Source: Sipunculus nudus
Lineage: Eukaryota > Annelida > Sipuncula > Golfingiida > Sipunculidae
DNA length: 64,000 nt
Assembly (NCBI GenBank): GCA_026874595.1
Contig: CM049319.1
Location: 66,677,917 to 66,741,916, forward strand
Direction: 5' to 3'
The position numbers and the translations under genes are program-made. Positions 1-12,166 of this stretch are shown here, in pieces. Under the pieces are notes generated by a model. That model worked only from the letters and a program-made list of their open reading frames with translations, did not search any database and had not been told where the DNA came from. Positions within the stretch are counted from its first letter, which is position 1. Each line of letters starts with the position of its first letter.

Positions 1-2030
1 GTTAGTATCATAATAATGATAAGTATGATTAGCATGATAAGTATTATATGTTAGTATCCAGCCTTCTGAATGTTAGTTTTTTTTGGGCGCGTCCATCTGT
101 ATATATTTCCTTTTTATACCTTTAGCATCTGAAATGCTCTGAATCTGGAAACGTCAATTCCAGCGTCATAGGCTTTAAAAAATCATTATCCTCAAAAACT
201 ATATTTAAAATCAATTCAAAAGTTATTTTATATCCAAATTATTCCAATACACTATATATGTGTGTGTGTGTGTGTATACTTTTAATCTGAAAATGAACTG
301 ATTTTGTACCTATATTTGAACTTTTCATTCATTTCACATTATTTTGTAACACAAATTTGATTTTAATTTTAAAAACTATCTTTTTCCTTTATCATGTCGC
401 TATCTATCCCGAAACCGAATTCTTTTCTTTAAATGACTTGATTCAATCAATAAAAAAAAAAAATAATTAAATTTTTTTCAAAAGAAAGACATGCAGTTGA
501 TGTAAATAAAAAACATTTTTTTTAGATATTGTCTTAAAGTTTTATATTGATCCACTAAAAAGTGGTTAACTCTTACTGTTATGTAAAACAAATTTTTGAT
601 TGAATTAAGATATAGGTTTTTTTTACAATAATGATACCTTAAGCTGTCGGCGTCAGATGTCAGAAGTGTTTTTATAATTTATCCAGGTTTCCTAATTTTA
701 ACTTCACCTTTGGCCCTGGGACCATTTGACATGTATATATTCTAAAAGTTAAAAAATGTTTTTAATATTGGTGATAAAAACTGAGTTTCCCAAAGGTTTT
801 TTTTTTAATTTTGTAACAAATTTGATTGATTTTACCAATTTTAACTTGAAATCATTGTTTCCTGTCTGCCGATATATATATATAATATCAACATAGGGAG
901 TTGAAATTATATCTGCTATAAAAAGAACTTAATGAACCGTGTGTAATTAAAAACTTACTTTTAAAGGTTGACACTGCAATGTGTGGAGCATGGCCTTCAT
1001 GATACCGCTTTACTAAATCAGGTATACTAGTATAAAGAAAAAAAACTAATGAAATGCATTAAATTTTTTAAATATTTCTAAATATGAATAATATTAACCC
1101 GTATTGAAATAGCGATGATTTCTATAAACCTTTGTATAGAGCATAATCCCAGCTGTCAGAACAGATACATGTCAGAAAAAAACATATTATCTTGTCGTTT
1201 TAGTCTATGTATTAATATATCATATTCTAAACTTCTAAAAAATACAGATCATTATCAAACATACCTATCGTACCCTAAAAATCACGAAGAATTGTCTCTT
1301 GACGAGACACTGTTCAGTATTAACAATATAATTAAATTCATACAGTCACAGTTTGACTAAGGCAGGCGATATGCGGATATACAACTGACCTTAAATGTAA
1401 AACAAATTTTAATTTTCAAAATCCTTTTATTGCCATGGATTTTATTATGAATGCAACGTAGGAGAATGTGTTATAATGCTGCATTGTATTTTAATTTAAT
1501 CACCATTTAATCAAATGAAAAATATTATAATTGTTTTATGATTATTTTCAATTTAACCGGACAAGGCCTCATGGTAATTCTTTAACATGTTTCCAAGATT
1601 TTATATTTGCTTATTACCAAAATGAATATATAAAGTGTTGTTGTTAAGATTTGCAACGTTAAGAATAGTTATTTTTTTAATGACATGGAACTGTTTTAAT
1701 AAAATGTCCCGGAATTAAGGAATCCAGACGGATCGGTTAGAGGTAGTTATTTCTTCATTCGTTTCTACATTATCTTTGTGTATGTTTTTTACTGTTTTTT
1801 AAATCAGTATTTCCGCGTTTCTGTAATAATTTACATATTCGTATCATTATATTATATCATAATAACTTTTTACTCTCTTTATATATATTTATAATTATGA
1901 GAAATTGTATTTTGTAAAGAATGGTATTATGTCTTCTGATTTAAAAGAAGGAAGTGGTTATAATCGTGCTTGAAATTCATAGACAAGGAAAAAATCTTCC
2001 TAGTTTTAATGACATAAGTGTGGACCAAAT
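1..2030. other. AT-rich non-coding stretch, no gene seen
   Basis: Dominated by A/T runs with a short GT run near 259-275. The only open frame of note (1115-1360, plus, 81 codons) shows no domain, repeat or motif I recognise and has the AT composition of its surroundings. I see no RNA gene or mobile element here. Confidence 0.6.
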
Positions 2031-4444
2031 TGCACTTTATCCGACCGCTTGGCAAACACTAAGCTGGCAAAAAGTGTCAAATTTCAGATCAATGCCTGCG
2101 CAATAAAACATCATTATTGGCCGTCTAAAGTTTCACGTAGTCCTTGGGTTAAAAAAAAAATGATCTTTATTAACCAATAAATCCTGTTGATTTAGGATGA
2201 GATCGAAAGTGAAATCGCGAGGTCGACAGGTTTAAACGTGCACAATGGGGGTGTTTAATACAGTATCAGGGTCAGCTCGGTGCAAGTATTGGTAATCATC
2301 CAGCTATCACAGCGCTTAGGTGATTTTTGTTTTATATCAATAACTGCTTAATTTGCTGTTGTCCTACCGGGAACGGAGGCACGTAAAGGGTTCTCGGTCA
2401 GCGTAATTACACGTAGCATTCCAGGAAAATCTGCAAATCAACGAGCCCACAGGGGAAATAGATCGGAAGCAAAGTTCGCGAAGTGAATACAGACTGATTT
2501 ATAAGTACCCACAGGAGCGGAAAACAGTCCTATTTCAGTCCGACGGGGATGTTTAATTACCATTTCCTCTGCCGTGAGGTCCATGTAATACTACAATTGA
2601 TGACGTATTTACACTGATTTCCGTACCTATGTACCTTACATGTACCTGAATAGTGGCTCGCTTATACGATTAGTTGCAAAGAACTAGCGCCATTTTAGCC
2701 ATCTGGCATAAGAATTTATGTGGAGATGTGCCACGATCAGTAACCGAAACTTTTCGGAGAACTGTAAGGCTATGTGAGGATACAAATACTTTGGTAACTG
2801 TTAACAGGTACATTGTCACTTTAAATGAATCAGAACAAACTTTAGATATGTCTCTATACTTACTTACAACATACAATGTTTGAGAAAATATCCTTTGTTA
2901 CTCAGCATTTACGTGAATCCCTCTTCGTGTTTATTGAGTGTCTACTGAATATAAGCTATCTATACGAAAGCAAACTTGTACATGACACAGGAAATGTCTT
3001 ATTACCATAGAGATAGATTTACATTTGTGTTCGTGAGCTAACATGTATTCTAACATGTGTCTAAAGTTAAGTTCACATGATGATTACAACGATATTGATG
3101 CAATAAGATGGATAAGCGTTGCAGTGCGTTTCCCCGTATGACTTGAGTAACGACTCAAGTAGGCTTATCAGTGTAATTAAAATGTCTACCGAGTCGTGTA
3201 TTCTCAGCTTACAAGGACCGTGATGGAGTTTTAAACATGCTTGAAGAGGTGCCTGATGCTATTTTGAAATTGAAAAAAAATCTAATTATTGATGCACGAT
3301 TCGGTGGCCCGAGAGACCTGTTCGACCACTCTAGCGACACCAGGTGGTGATGATTGACATTAGGTGTTCGGGTGCCGTATATTTACAAGGGAGATCATAA
3401 TTCTATATATGTCAGAAGATGAAAATAAATTGAAAGTAACTAGCATCATAAGACATCGTGGTAACCGGTTAGGAGTAGTAAGTAGTAATAATGGGTTATA
3501 GCAGTAAAAACCGAAATAAATCTTAAGATTTCCTGACAGACATAATTTAGCAGCAGTGCCGTCCTTCTGACAAAGGAAAACCAAACGAAACCGGTTCTAA
3601 GATAACTCTATCTAACGCTCTATTTGTAATATTGAAAAAAAAAGAATTATTAAATACCAACAATTCTTTCTGCACAGGTATAGGAAATGAAAGTCACGTG
3701 ATAGGCCCACGTCTTCCGGGCATGAGTGTTATCAGAGCTGAGGTGTCTGCGAGATCTATGGATCTGATAGAGGACAAGATTTTGAGTCCGATGACCTCAC
3801 ACGCAACCCACGCGCAATAACGTTAATGTTGTCTTCAAATGAACGGCTTGTATAACACTTAAAAAGCTCCACTGTCAGCTGGTTCAGAAATCAACTCCGC
3901 GTCTTGTTTCAGGGTTTTTTTGTCTGTAGGGTGCTGCAGAAATATGATATTATAAATATGTGATTAATTATACTTTTATTACTATCGGGCAAATCATACG
4001 CAGCGGCTATATATAGAAACATTACCAAATTATTTAATATAATCATTTTCTTTTTGTAATTACTGTATAATCATTAAGTGTTAAATATGGTTCCACGAAC
4101 ACAAACATATTCATGTATATATGTTTGTTTTCTTGAACGTTTTACTGAATAATTGTGATTTATTCATAATTATTAATAATCCTCAAATAAAATAAATATT
4201 TCCTGAAGATGCGGATCAGAAATTCCCCTCATATGAAAATATGGAGACTCGCTTTGTTCTGTAGGAGGTATGATTGAGATCCTGCAAATTTGATAACTTA
4301 ATTATCCAAATGATGGAGTTTAAAGGGTCGATCAGATTACATAATATGTATGTGTATGATTGCTCAACGAATCCAACAAGGCTGTATTAGCGGGATGCTG
4401 AGAGCTGGAATACGGTATTTATTACGAAATGAGTTGTTTTTTTT

Positions 4445-4446
<2 letters not shown>
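2031..4446. other. Unannotated intergenic or intronic sequence
   Basis: Base composition is more balanced around 2040-2600 and 2650-3850 than in the flanks, but no frame longer than about 75 codons and no recognisable domain occurs. A short perfect hairpin with arms ACTTGAGT and ACTCAAGT lies at 3141-3160. The 2040-2600 stretch is complex, non-repetitive DNA and could be conserved regulatory sequence or an untranslated exon, but nothing visible decides this. Overlapping plus and minus frames at 2670-2883 look like chance shadows. Confidence 0.45.

Positions 4447-4447
<1 letters not shown>

Positions 4448-4504
<57 letters not shown>
4448..4504. repeat. (TA)n microsatellite
   Basis: Uninterrupted TA dinucleotide tract of about 57 bp after a short T run. 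It creates spurious Ile-Tyr repeat frames on both strands. Confidence 0.98.
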
Positions 4505-4507
<3 letters not shown>

Positions 4508-4669
4508 CACTGGATGCCTTCAGTGCCTTTCGCTAGATGATATTTTTCAGAACTGAGAAACTGTCGAATGTGCCTTTCCGAGGGAACAGGCAAATAGAAT
4601 CTAGTGTGCGTGAAAGTCCAGGATAATGTCTGCATAGTGATAGTTTTCTTTATTTTAAATATATTTGTT

Positions 4670-5049
4670 GGAGGTAACCGCCTTCAATTTTTAATGCTAT
4701 CTTGAGTATATGTACATCTGCAGAATTGTATTCCGGTTTCGTTCTATTAGACGGGGCTGTTTTTCACAGGCTTCCTCTAGTTTTATATCTAGGTGTTAAC
4801 CAGGCCCGGTCACTTTAGCACCTGAGAGTCCTGTGTCGGTAGTAGTCCCCTCCGCTGTGTCATACCATTGAGGAATCCCCGAAAGCGCACTCATTTGTGA
4901 ATGAAACACGGCCGTTGAGGACGGCATTTCCATTATTCCTGCAGAGCGCTCACCCCGGATGGGTACCGACCGTAAAAGTTCTTATCGCCTCGGCCGAGAT
5001 TCTCCCAGCTCTGAGTCCTGAGCTCTACCCATTAATCACAGAAGCTGGT
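4670..5049 (-). mobile_element. Old tRNA-derived SINE, family A (minus strand)
   Basis: Collinear with the better preserved copy at 14175-14588: both contain GGAGGTAACCGCC near the left end, AATGAAACACGG in the middle, CTGCAGAGCGCTCACC further on, and end in CAGAAGC-GGT. The tRNA-like head is at the right, so the element reads on the minus strand. This copy has lost about 11 bases around the B box and shows no target-site duplication, so it is older. An open frame from 4897 runs from inside this SINE into the neighbouring retroelement remnant and is not a gene. Confidence 0.75.
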
Positions 5050-5094
5050 CGTAGAAATAGTCCATTTTCTAGAGTCCCAACTTACAATCTCTGG

Positions 5095-5650
5095 AGTGAA
5101 AGTCAATCGGACTGTCCCGTAAACAGAGACAGTGGGGATATAAAGATAGTCAGGACCGGTTACATGTACTGTAAACAAGAGGGACATGCCTTTGCAGAGT
5201 GTGACATGTTAATAGCTAGGAATGCCAAACCAACCGTTTTAGAAAGTTTGAGAAAATTCATTAATGTTATAAACTATTTATGGTGGAAGGTATAGTTTCT
5301 CTATAGACTGCTGGTACAGTAGGAAGAATTAACATCTTACCTGATACAGGGTCAGCTCAGCCATTAACTTTGAGTCTTACTCATACCTTAAGTTTATATT
5401 CATATGTAGGTGCAAAGTTGATATCGGAAGTAGACTCTGATATTATAGTTGAGCCGTTGCATGCAGTCCATTAGAATTGTAGTTTCAATGGGAGTTAAGG
5501 ACAACTTTAAAGTCCGCGCTCTCCCTGGGGTGATAGGAAATGACTCAGCAGTAGATAAGGTAATGGCTGCAGAGTCACATCTTTTGGATATGCCATGTAC
5601 CATAATGAACGTAGAGTCGGTAGGAGCCTTTTTTGTCACCAAATAGGGCT
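5095..5650 (+). pseudogene. Broken LTR-retrotransposon gag/protease region
   Basis: Two hallmarks survive in order. At about 5161-5203 a Gag-type zinc knuckle reads YCKQEGHAFAEC; spacing fits CX2CX4HX4C but the first Cys is now Tyr. At about 5328-5380 a retropepsin-like active site reads ILPDTGSAQPLTL (DTG codons at 5343-5351). A stretch ending in GVIGNDSAVDKV (about 5540-5575) resembles the C-terminal flap/GND region of Ty3/gypsy-type proteases. Frameshifts separate the knuckle frame from the DTG frame, and in-frame stops follow the DTG segment near 5472. No reverse transcriptase, integrase or LTR was found next to it. Assignment to a Ty3/gypsy-like lineage is inference from motif order. It is non-functional. 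Confidence 0.6.
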
Positions 5651-5674
5651 ACTGTAATTTGTGTCTCAAAGGGC

Positions 5675-5890
5675 AAAGGTTCTGACGTTTATATCTAAAA
5701 ATGTGACCTTTGTGTCGTCACACAAAAGGTTCTAACGTTGATGTCCAAAGAAGGAGGCCTTTGTGTCGTCAGGTAAAGGTTCTAACGTTTTTGTTTTAAA
5801 AAGGATACTTTTGTGCCGGCAGACAAATCTTCTGACGTTTGTGTCTCAAAAGAAGACTTTTGTGTCGTCACAAAGGTTCTAACTTTGCAG
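5675..5890 (+). repeat. 50-bp tandem repeat, about 4.3 units
   Basis: Units begin AAAGGTTCTGACGTTT or close variants at about 5675, 5725, 5775, 5825 and 5872, each ending near TTTGTGTCGTCA. Units are diverged. The array sits where the linker between protease and reverse transcriptase would be in the adjacent retroelement remnant, so it may have been a repetitive coding linker; a period of 50 would not keep frame. Confidence 0.85.
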
Positions 5891-5895
5891 TGTCT

Positions 5896-7680
5896 CTTTG
5901 GTTGGGGTGACTATGTAGAGTCGCTTTCTGTGGATACCAGATCTTCTGATCCGGATAGTAATTCCATTTAAATGTCATCAGATTCCAGAATTATTTATAT
6001 TTTTTAAGATAAACAAAAGAAATCAATAAAACACTTGAAAGGCTTCAAAGAAATATATAAGAAAAGCGATAGAAATATTTATGAGAAGGAAGATAGAGAA
6101 GGGTAAAGTACACCATTGCGACCCTCTGACATTAGAATGTCTACGACCAAACGTACTCCCATATAAATCAGACCAATCGTTTGCTGTTTAGTGTATTTCT
6201 AACAAGACCTTCCATGTGAGAGAAAAAAAATACGTTTTAACCGAGCATATGAGTAAATTCCTCTGTGAATTAAATGAATAAAAAAAAAAAAAAAAATTAC
6301 AAGTGAACTGACACACCGTCGCTATGGTACCGAGTCATTTCCTGTAATGCGTACAAGTTGGCTACCGTCCAATAATCCGTGCGCGACATGTTTGTGGTCA
6401 TGCGGTCAGAAATTCAACATACATGCAGTGGGATTTACCAATATGCTGAGTTAAATCGGATTTACTTTCTTACAAATTTGAATTGACTTTTACAGACACC
6501 ATTCCAATATACTCTTTTGTTATATATATAACAATATACTCGCAGGTGTCACCAGAAGACTGCGTCTCAATTATTGTATGGCATATATAAGTAGGGAGTA
6601 TAACTATTGTACATTAATATGGAGTATCATATTTAGGTATAAGCGTGAGAATTAAGGTTAGAGAACAGACGTGTCTCGTATGTTGCTAGTTTCAGTACAA
6701 TTTAATTCCGGGGGAGCTGTCTCTTATTTGCGGTCTCGATTGTTTGTTGTAGAATTCAAAGGATGAGCACCTGTTTAGTTTGATTTTCTCAGGGTCTTGT
6801 CTATGAAGGTATGTCCATATTAAAATTCATGTAATTATTGGAAGTCGGCACAGTAGGATTTTGTGGATGGCCAGGAGACGGTAAGCACATGTGACGTCAG
6901 CAAGCATATTATAAGTCGTGATTAAGAAGGTATCCTCTAGAACTGCCTGATCAGCACGCCAGTTCGATGTAGCTGGACGATGTGTGCAGTCTAGGGACAG
7001 GTCTGCGTGCAGCAGAGTCTAGACAGTTGAGAGATAATGTCTATAAGCATAGATAGTCAGTGTCTGAAGAAGGCCATGGCGATTACTCTGTAATGGATTT
7101 TAGAGCGAGTGTCGTATTTTGCTGACGGACTGGTAATCTAGCGATTCATACATGTTGTGAGCGCTTCTAGCAAATTCGGTTACCTAAAGCTGGATGATTC
7201 CAGGAGACATCAGCTTTAGAAGACATTGATTCTGAGTTCAGATGGAATAGTCTGTGCGCTAATCAGTATGTGCTGTTTGAACTGTGTCTCGAGAAGCAAA
7301 CCAGTACTCCATCGAGGGACTTTTGATGATTGGGGCTCCGTGTATCTATAAGTGGACTGATTGTACTGTGTACACAGCGCGAGCAAACAGTGAGGCGAGC
7401 AGCGCAACATTCCCATGTCACGTGTTTGCGATGGTCATGAGATCAGGTGAAGTGTAAACAAGGAATTACTCTGTGTAGTGTGGTTAACGGGTTTTTTATT
7501 GTTTATGATAATTGGCTTGTGATCATCAGTGATGGTATATATGGGGTGCCTCTCAAGAGAAATGTTTCTTCTATTGATTTATGTTTGTTTACCCATGGCT
7601 TATTCATCTTTTGGAGGGTACGTATATAACAGTTTCAGCCAGCTGGTTTGACATTTGAAAGAACCTGGTCGTTCACATTT
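5896..7680. other. No recognisable gene
   Basis: Unique-looking sequence of mixed composition with an A run at 6281-6296. It may include decayed internal sequence of the retroelement upstream, but I cannot identify reverse transcriptase or integrase motifs in any frame. No RNA gene seen. Confidence 0.45.
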
Positions 7681-7684
7681 TAGA

Positions 7685-8065
7685 GGTGTGACAGCGGGTC
7701 CTGGCCTTGGACTTGTACTCGCACTGGCGGTTAAGGACTCAGACCGAGTCTATTTCTAGCCCAGTAGGAAAAAGCTCTGTCACATGCTGCGTTGACTTTA
7801 TATAGATGTGCGGATTACCAACATAATATTAGGAATATAAAAAAAAACTATACTTACCTAGCTTAGATTCGGTTTGAAAACACTCAAGTTAAAATCTCAA
7901 TGTTTGTTTACTCTCTTTAAAGGAGAACAAGGAGATTTGTGTTGGACTCTGACTTGGACTTGGATTCTTAGTGACGCGGACTCGAAGAATGTGGAATTGA
8001 ACCAAAACCGTAATTACTCGGATGTTGCGGATTCAACTACATCCTATACCACTGATCTTCATACA
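7685..8065 (+). repeat. Dispersed GGACTCG-rich repeat, copy 1
   Basis: Contains strings such as TTGGACTTGTACTCGCACT and GACTTGGACTTGGA, then GCGGACTCGAAGAATGTGGA, and ends GGATTCAACTACATC. The second half aligns by eye with 40425-40565 (TTGGACTCGGACTCGTACTC ... GACTCGACTACATC) and more weakly with 37715-37785. It is a dispersed repeat of unknown class; the 66-codon frame inside it is not credible as a gene. Confidence 0.5.
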
Positions 8066-8604
8066 TCAGATTAGAAATAAAAAATCACCGTCTTTTCCGC
8101 TGGAGTCTGCTGGTAAAGGAGTATCACTTATTGAATAAGCACTTTAAAGGAGGAGACATTGTGGCGTCAGATAAGAAGAATTACGTGAGAAATAGTGTAA
8201 CAGCCAGCTATTCACCTACCATATGTACGGAATTTATGTAGTTTATGGCTGACTCCGCCTCTGTGGTCTGTTTTGGAGGTATTAGCTTGTTTATCTACAA
8301 GTTGTTAGGTAACTCATCAATGTTGAAAATCTGAAAACCATATAACCTTGGATGGTTGTTCGCTTAATTAGGGAAGTGTAACAGGCTTTGGAAGGCCCTG
8401 AAATATCAGGACGTTCCGACTTGTCATGAAACAAATATTACCCATATTTTCATTGAATGAACACACAGTGCAATTTGTGCAAGATGATTTGTAAATGGCC
8501 AGTTGAAAAAGTAGTGATTAGCCCTTATTTTCACTTGTGATTTGTCCATTTTTGTTTTCTACAAGTGGAGCTACAGACCCGAAAAATGGCAGCTCCCTAA
8601 AATA

Positions 8605-8950
8605 CTTGTTATGGGTCATTATTTGGTATTTGCGAAAGTAATAACTACTTTCAGAAACGTATCGTTCATATGATTGAAAAGAGCATGTTTTAATCATACC
8701 TAATGCCAAATATTTTCAAAATCTACCGTGTTGTCCAACTGCAATTCATGATGCAAATCACTGTATTTTATACATTATTCTTTTTTAGATTCATATTGGT
8801 AAGTATTTACGAAAATAATAACTTTTTTTTCCGAAATATATGGTTCATTCATTTGAAAAGAACATGGTTTTATTATACTCTCAGACAAATTTATTTAAAA
8901 TCTACTTTGTCATGTAGCTGCAATTCATGTTGCAAATCTCTGTATATCCC
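8605..8950 (+). repeat. Two-unit tandem duplication, about 178 bp
   Basis: The segment with GCGAAAGTAATAACTACTTT from 8632 and GCAATTCATGATGCAAATCA at 8741 recurs diverged at 8809 and 8920 (GCAATTCATGTTGCAAATCT), giving offsets of 177-179 bp. Between these, both units carry a shared GTTCAT..ATTGAAAAGA.CATG segment. It is an ordinary local duplication or part of an unrecognised repeat. Confidence 0.7.
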
Positions 8951-9009
8951 ATGTACACACCAAATTTGATTTTTTGGTTAATTTTCATGGTCAATATAAT
9001 AAATGATTA

Positions 9010-9986
9010 TAATTTTTACATATATTTTTATAATTGTTTACATTTTCTTAAATTTTTAGATCCCTTTTCCATGCACGCGAAAATATATAAAATGCACGAA
9101 AAGTTATAAAGAAGGCGAAGAGGAAAAAAATGAGTATTGACCAATATTGACAAAGTTTTAATGAAAATAAAAATACGACGTTTTTGATGACCCTGACCTC
9201 TATCAACTGTAACGGTTTAAAAGCGATTTCTGCAAAATTGTGATCAGTAGAGTACTGACAAATAAACATGGTAACAGACAAACGATTATAGCAAGCAATA
9301 CAATAAACAGTACTGTATAATCGAGACAGAGCCCTTAGATTTAAAATAAAAGTATGTAAAGTAATCCTTTGTGTTTTATTTTAGTGGGGGCGTATTACGA
9401 GTTTTCATGACTTGGGACAATTTTAATGGAACTTCCACATTATGACGTCATACCTGCCTGTGGTGGGAGAAATGCCCATGTTCTCCCCATGACGACAGAG
9501 TCATTGAAGCCGAAGAAATTGCCCGGCCGTGTGTTTTGTCGTTGCCTGGAACCGTTTGTATTCTTTCATTGCCAATATGTCTTCTTTAAAAGGCCGGTGT
9601 TTTGACCGATGGCCGCTGAATTTAGTTTAATGTAGTGTGAATTTAGTGTGAGTTAAATCAGAGGCGAATTAAGTTCGACACATCAGAGGACATTTTCTGG
9701 TTATCAGTCTCCCGGCGACCCTAATTATGTAGTTTAAGGTAAGTTTGGCTCACTTTTATTTGTTCAGAATGCACTGATACTTTACAAGCAACAGAAAAAT
9801 AATGTTGTTTAGCCTGTAAAACAAGAAATCTGTTCAAGCATTATGCGAAAAACTTATCTCGCTTGTGAGGTTCTATACGTTTGGCCGTATTGGCTTTTCT
9901 ATTACCATATTAGTTTATTAGGTCATATATCTCCCAATCGTTAAGGTGTGATACTTGGGCTCGAAAATATTAATACACACTGCACT
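9010..9986. other. Unannotated; possible promoter plus first exon at 9590-9738
   Basis: AT-rich to about 9400, then higher in GC from 9420 to 9740. A TATA-like TTTAAAAGG lies near 9595-9603 and a consensus-like splice donor AAG|GTAAGT at 9738/9739. There is no open frame between them, so if real it would be an untranslated first exon on the plus strand. Both motifs are common by chance. Confidence 0.2.
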
Positions 9987-10205
9987 AATTGCCTCCCCTG
10001 GAGGGTGTGTGTTCTTTGCCGTATTAGAGTTTGAAGTGGGTCCGTCACATGATCAGGATTCAGAAAAGTCATCATGGAAAATTCACAAATGTAAAGTTAC
10101 TCATGCACGATTGAACCTCGGAATATAGGCCGAATATGTGAATGTAAACACGGGGTTGGGAGCATCCCACCATTAGCTTGTATTCCTGAGAAGGTAGATT
10201 CCTGG
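9987..10205 (+). repeat. GCCTCCGCC-type dispersed repeat, copy 1 (diverged)
   Basis: Begins AATTGCCTCCCCTGGAGGG, matching the start of the 17247 copy, and shares the order ATGATCAGGATTCAG, ATTCACAAATGTA, GCACGATTGAACCT with it. The end near GTATTCCTGAGAAGGTAG resembles the end of the 36431 copy. I know this as a widespread short repeat in marine invertebrate genomes; its transposition class is not evident from this copy. Confidence 0.55.
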
Positions 10206-12060
10206 TGTAATAATTATGCTGTCATCCATCAGTGATTGAATAACCCAAATAAGTGAAAAAAAATAATAATACGTCGTCAGAGTCTAGCACCTTCAAGGTT
10301 AGAGGTGATCTTAGGCCATCTCGGTCATTAAGTATGATGCCAGTTGAGCAATTTCCTTCAGTAATGTGTGTGTGAATGTGTTTGGGAGGGGGCTTCCAGC
10401 GCTACCACTCCCCTCCCACACCCACTCACACGCAGGCCCATAAATCCAGTATACCAAATTAAAAATTTTCTCAATTTTGAATAAGAATTATAATGCTCTC
10501 GGTGGTCAATCAGGAGGTACGACGGCCTATAGTGTGAACCGGCTTAGGGGGCTGTTTGTGGGCTTGATGTCCCCTACTGCAGTGTATTATTCAGTCATAT
10601 GTATGCAATATTGAAGCAAATTGGGAGTAAAATAATACGAAATAGTGGCGCTTCATAAATCAAGAAGAAGTAAAAAATACTGTGTCCCTCAATTCCTATT
10701 CTATAAAACCCGTTTGATATTTATTTTTCTGTTCTTTTTACTGTCATTTTGATCATTTCTCATTGATTTTTGCGGAACTTTGCGACACTGTGACATAGTT
10801 TTGTTTAGAACCCATATCTATTACAGATTCAGAAATAGCCTGTATTTAATTTCTCAATAAAATTAAATGAATGCAATCAGCAAAATGTGGGATATAACAT
10901 GGCATGTCCCCAATGGTTGAAAATTGGGAGGGGGGGGGGGGGCATATACCTGTCTCTCTATAAATTCCGCCAATTTATGAAGATAACCTCTATTGATATT
11001 TCAAATGTGAAGAAGCTACACGTTCAGCTTAACAAAGAATTTTGACTTTGTAGCATTTGTCTTTAAAATAAAAATACACCATATATTTATTTGTGTTTAT
11101 GTACAGGCGTGGAATAAAATGGCTTTAAAAACACTTTATTAAAAAAAGGAACCTGAAGTTAAATAATCCTGCATAGCTCTCTCTATATATTTTTATTATA
11201 ACATTTTTAAAGAAAGCCCGAATCAGTAGAGTCATTTTGTATAATCAATTCCCTGTATATGGAGCAAAATGTTAAAATAATAATTTATAGCATAATAACG
11301 TAAGTGGTTAACTAGTTTGCAGGATATAGTGAAAGATATTCAAAGATTGTCAATTAAAATGACGTAAAATAAATGTATCATAAAAAAATAAAATCAGGTG
11401 GTTACGCAAATGAACTAAGAGCGATAAAGTACTAGCACGAAGTTATATTGATTCCTTATAAAACAAACTTAAGATGACCTAGGTCGACTGAGGAAATACC
11501 ATTTTATCATTGATTAGTATAGGTTAACTACTTGATCTTGCTGGCGGATACTAAAGGATACATTCTGTTGTCACGTCCAATTCGCCCCGAATAATATTCC
11601 AACAACCATATAAATGAGGGCGTTTTTTCGTTCTTTGTTTCAATTTACGGTTGAGATGAAACGTGTGAAATAGTGTAATTTGCAGGAAGTATGCAGTGAT
11701 GTCAATTTATCAACATTGTGGGGATGACTGATAGTGGGAGGGTAGTCAAACGTGGAACAATATTTAGAAACTTGGACAGACACAAAGTAACACAACTCAG
11801 TCACCTGAGGAGTGCCATGTAGTGTGCACGAAAACTATGGTTAGTGATAATAATACATTGATGTAATATATGAACTTATTTATAAGGTTTTATAAAATAA
11901 GGTATTATGCGTCCGGTATTGTTAAATGAAACCAAAGTCTGTAATTGTAATTATTAATGAATTTTCAAAAGGGCCAAATGGATATTTATATGAATAAAAA
12001 GACAATTTTCTCAATTTTCTTTTTCTTGAAGAAAATTCAATATATAAAATATTATTTTAT
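10206..12060. other. No gene seen; contains an imperfect hairpin and a G-run
   Basis: A GT-rich arm at 10370-10391 pairs with a CA-rich arm at 10410-10431 (22 bp, three mismatches, loop of 18). A run of 13 G lies at 10930-10942. A TATAAATGAGGG string near 11610 is the only promoter-like signal and has no coding frame after it. Otherwise AT-rich and unique. Confidence 0.5.
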
Positions 12061-12166
12061 GCCCCCGCCACAAAGTGGCCGGGGCATATAGTTTTACCCA
12101 TGTCCGTACTTCCGTCCTTCCGTCATTCCGTCATTCCGAAATCAAACAGTTGTACGAATTTTTTTT

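Noticed and set aside
4350-4635. Ile-Tyr repeat frames on both strands (also near 26632, 34907, 41913, 59195, 63271)
   Set aside because: Translations of TA microsatellites.
4897-5295. 132-codon plus frame as one gene
   Set aside because: It joins antisense SINE sequence to a decayed retroelement gag segment; only the second part has any coding history.
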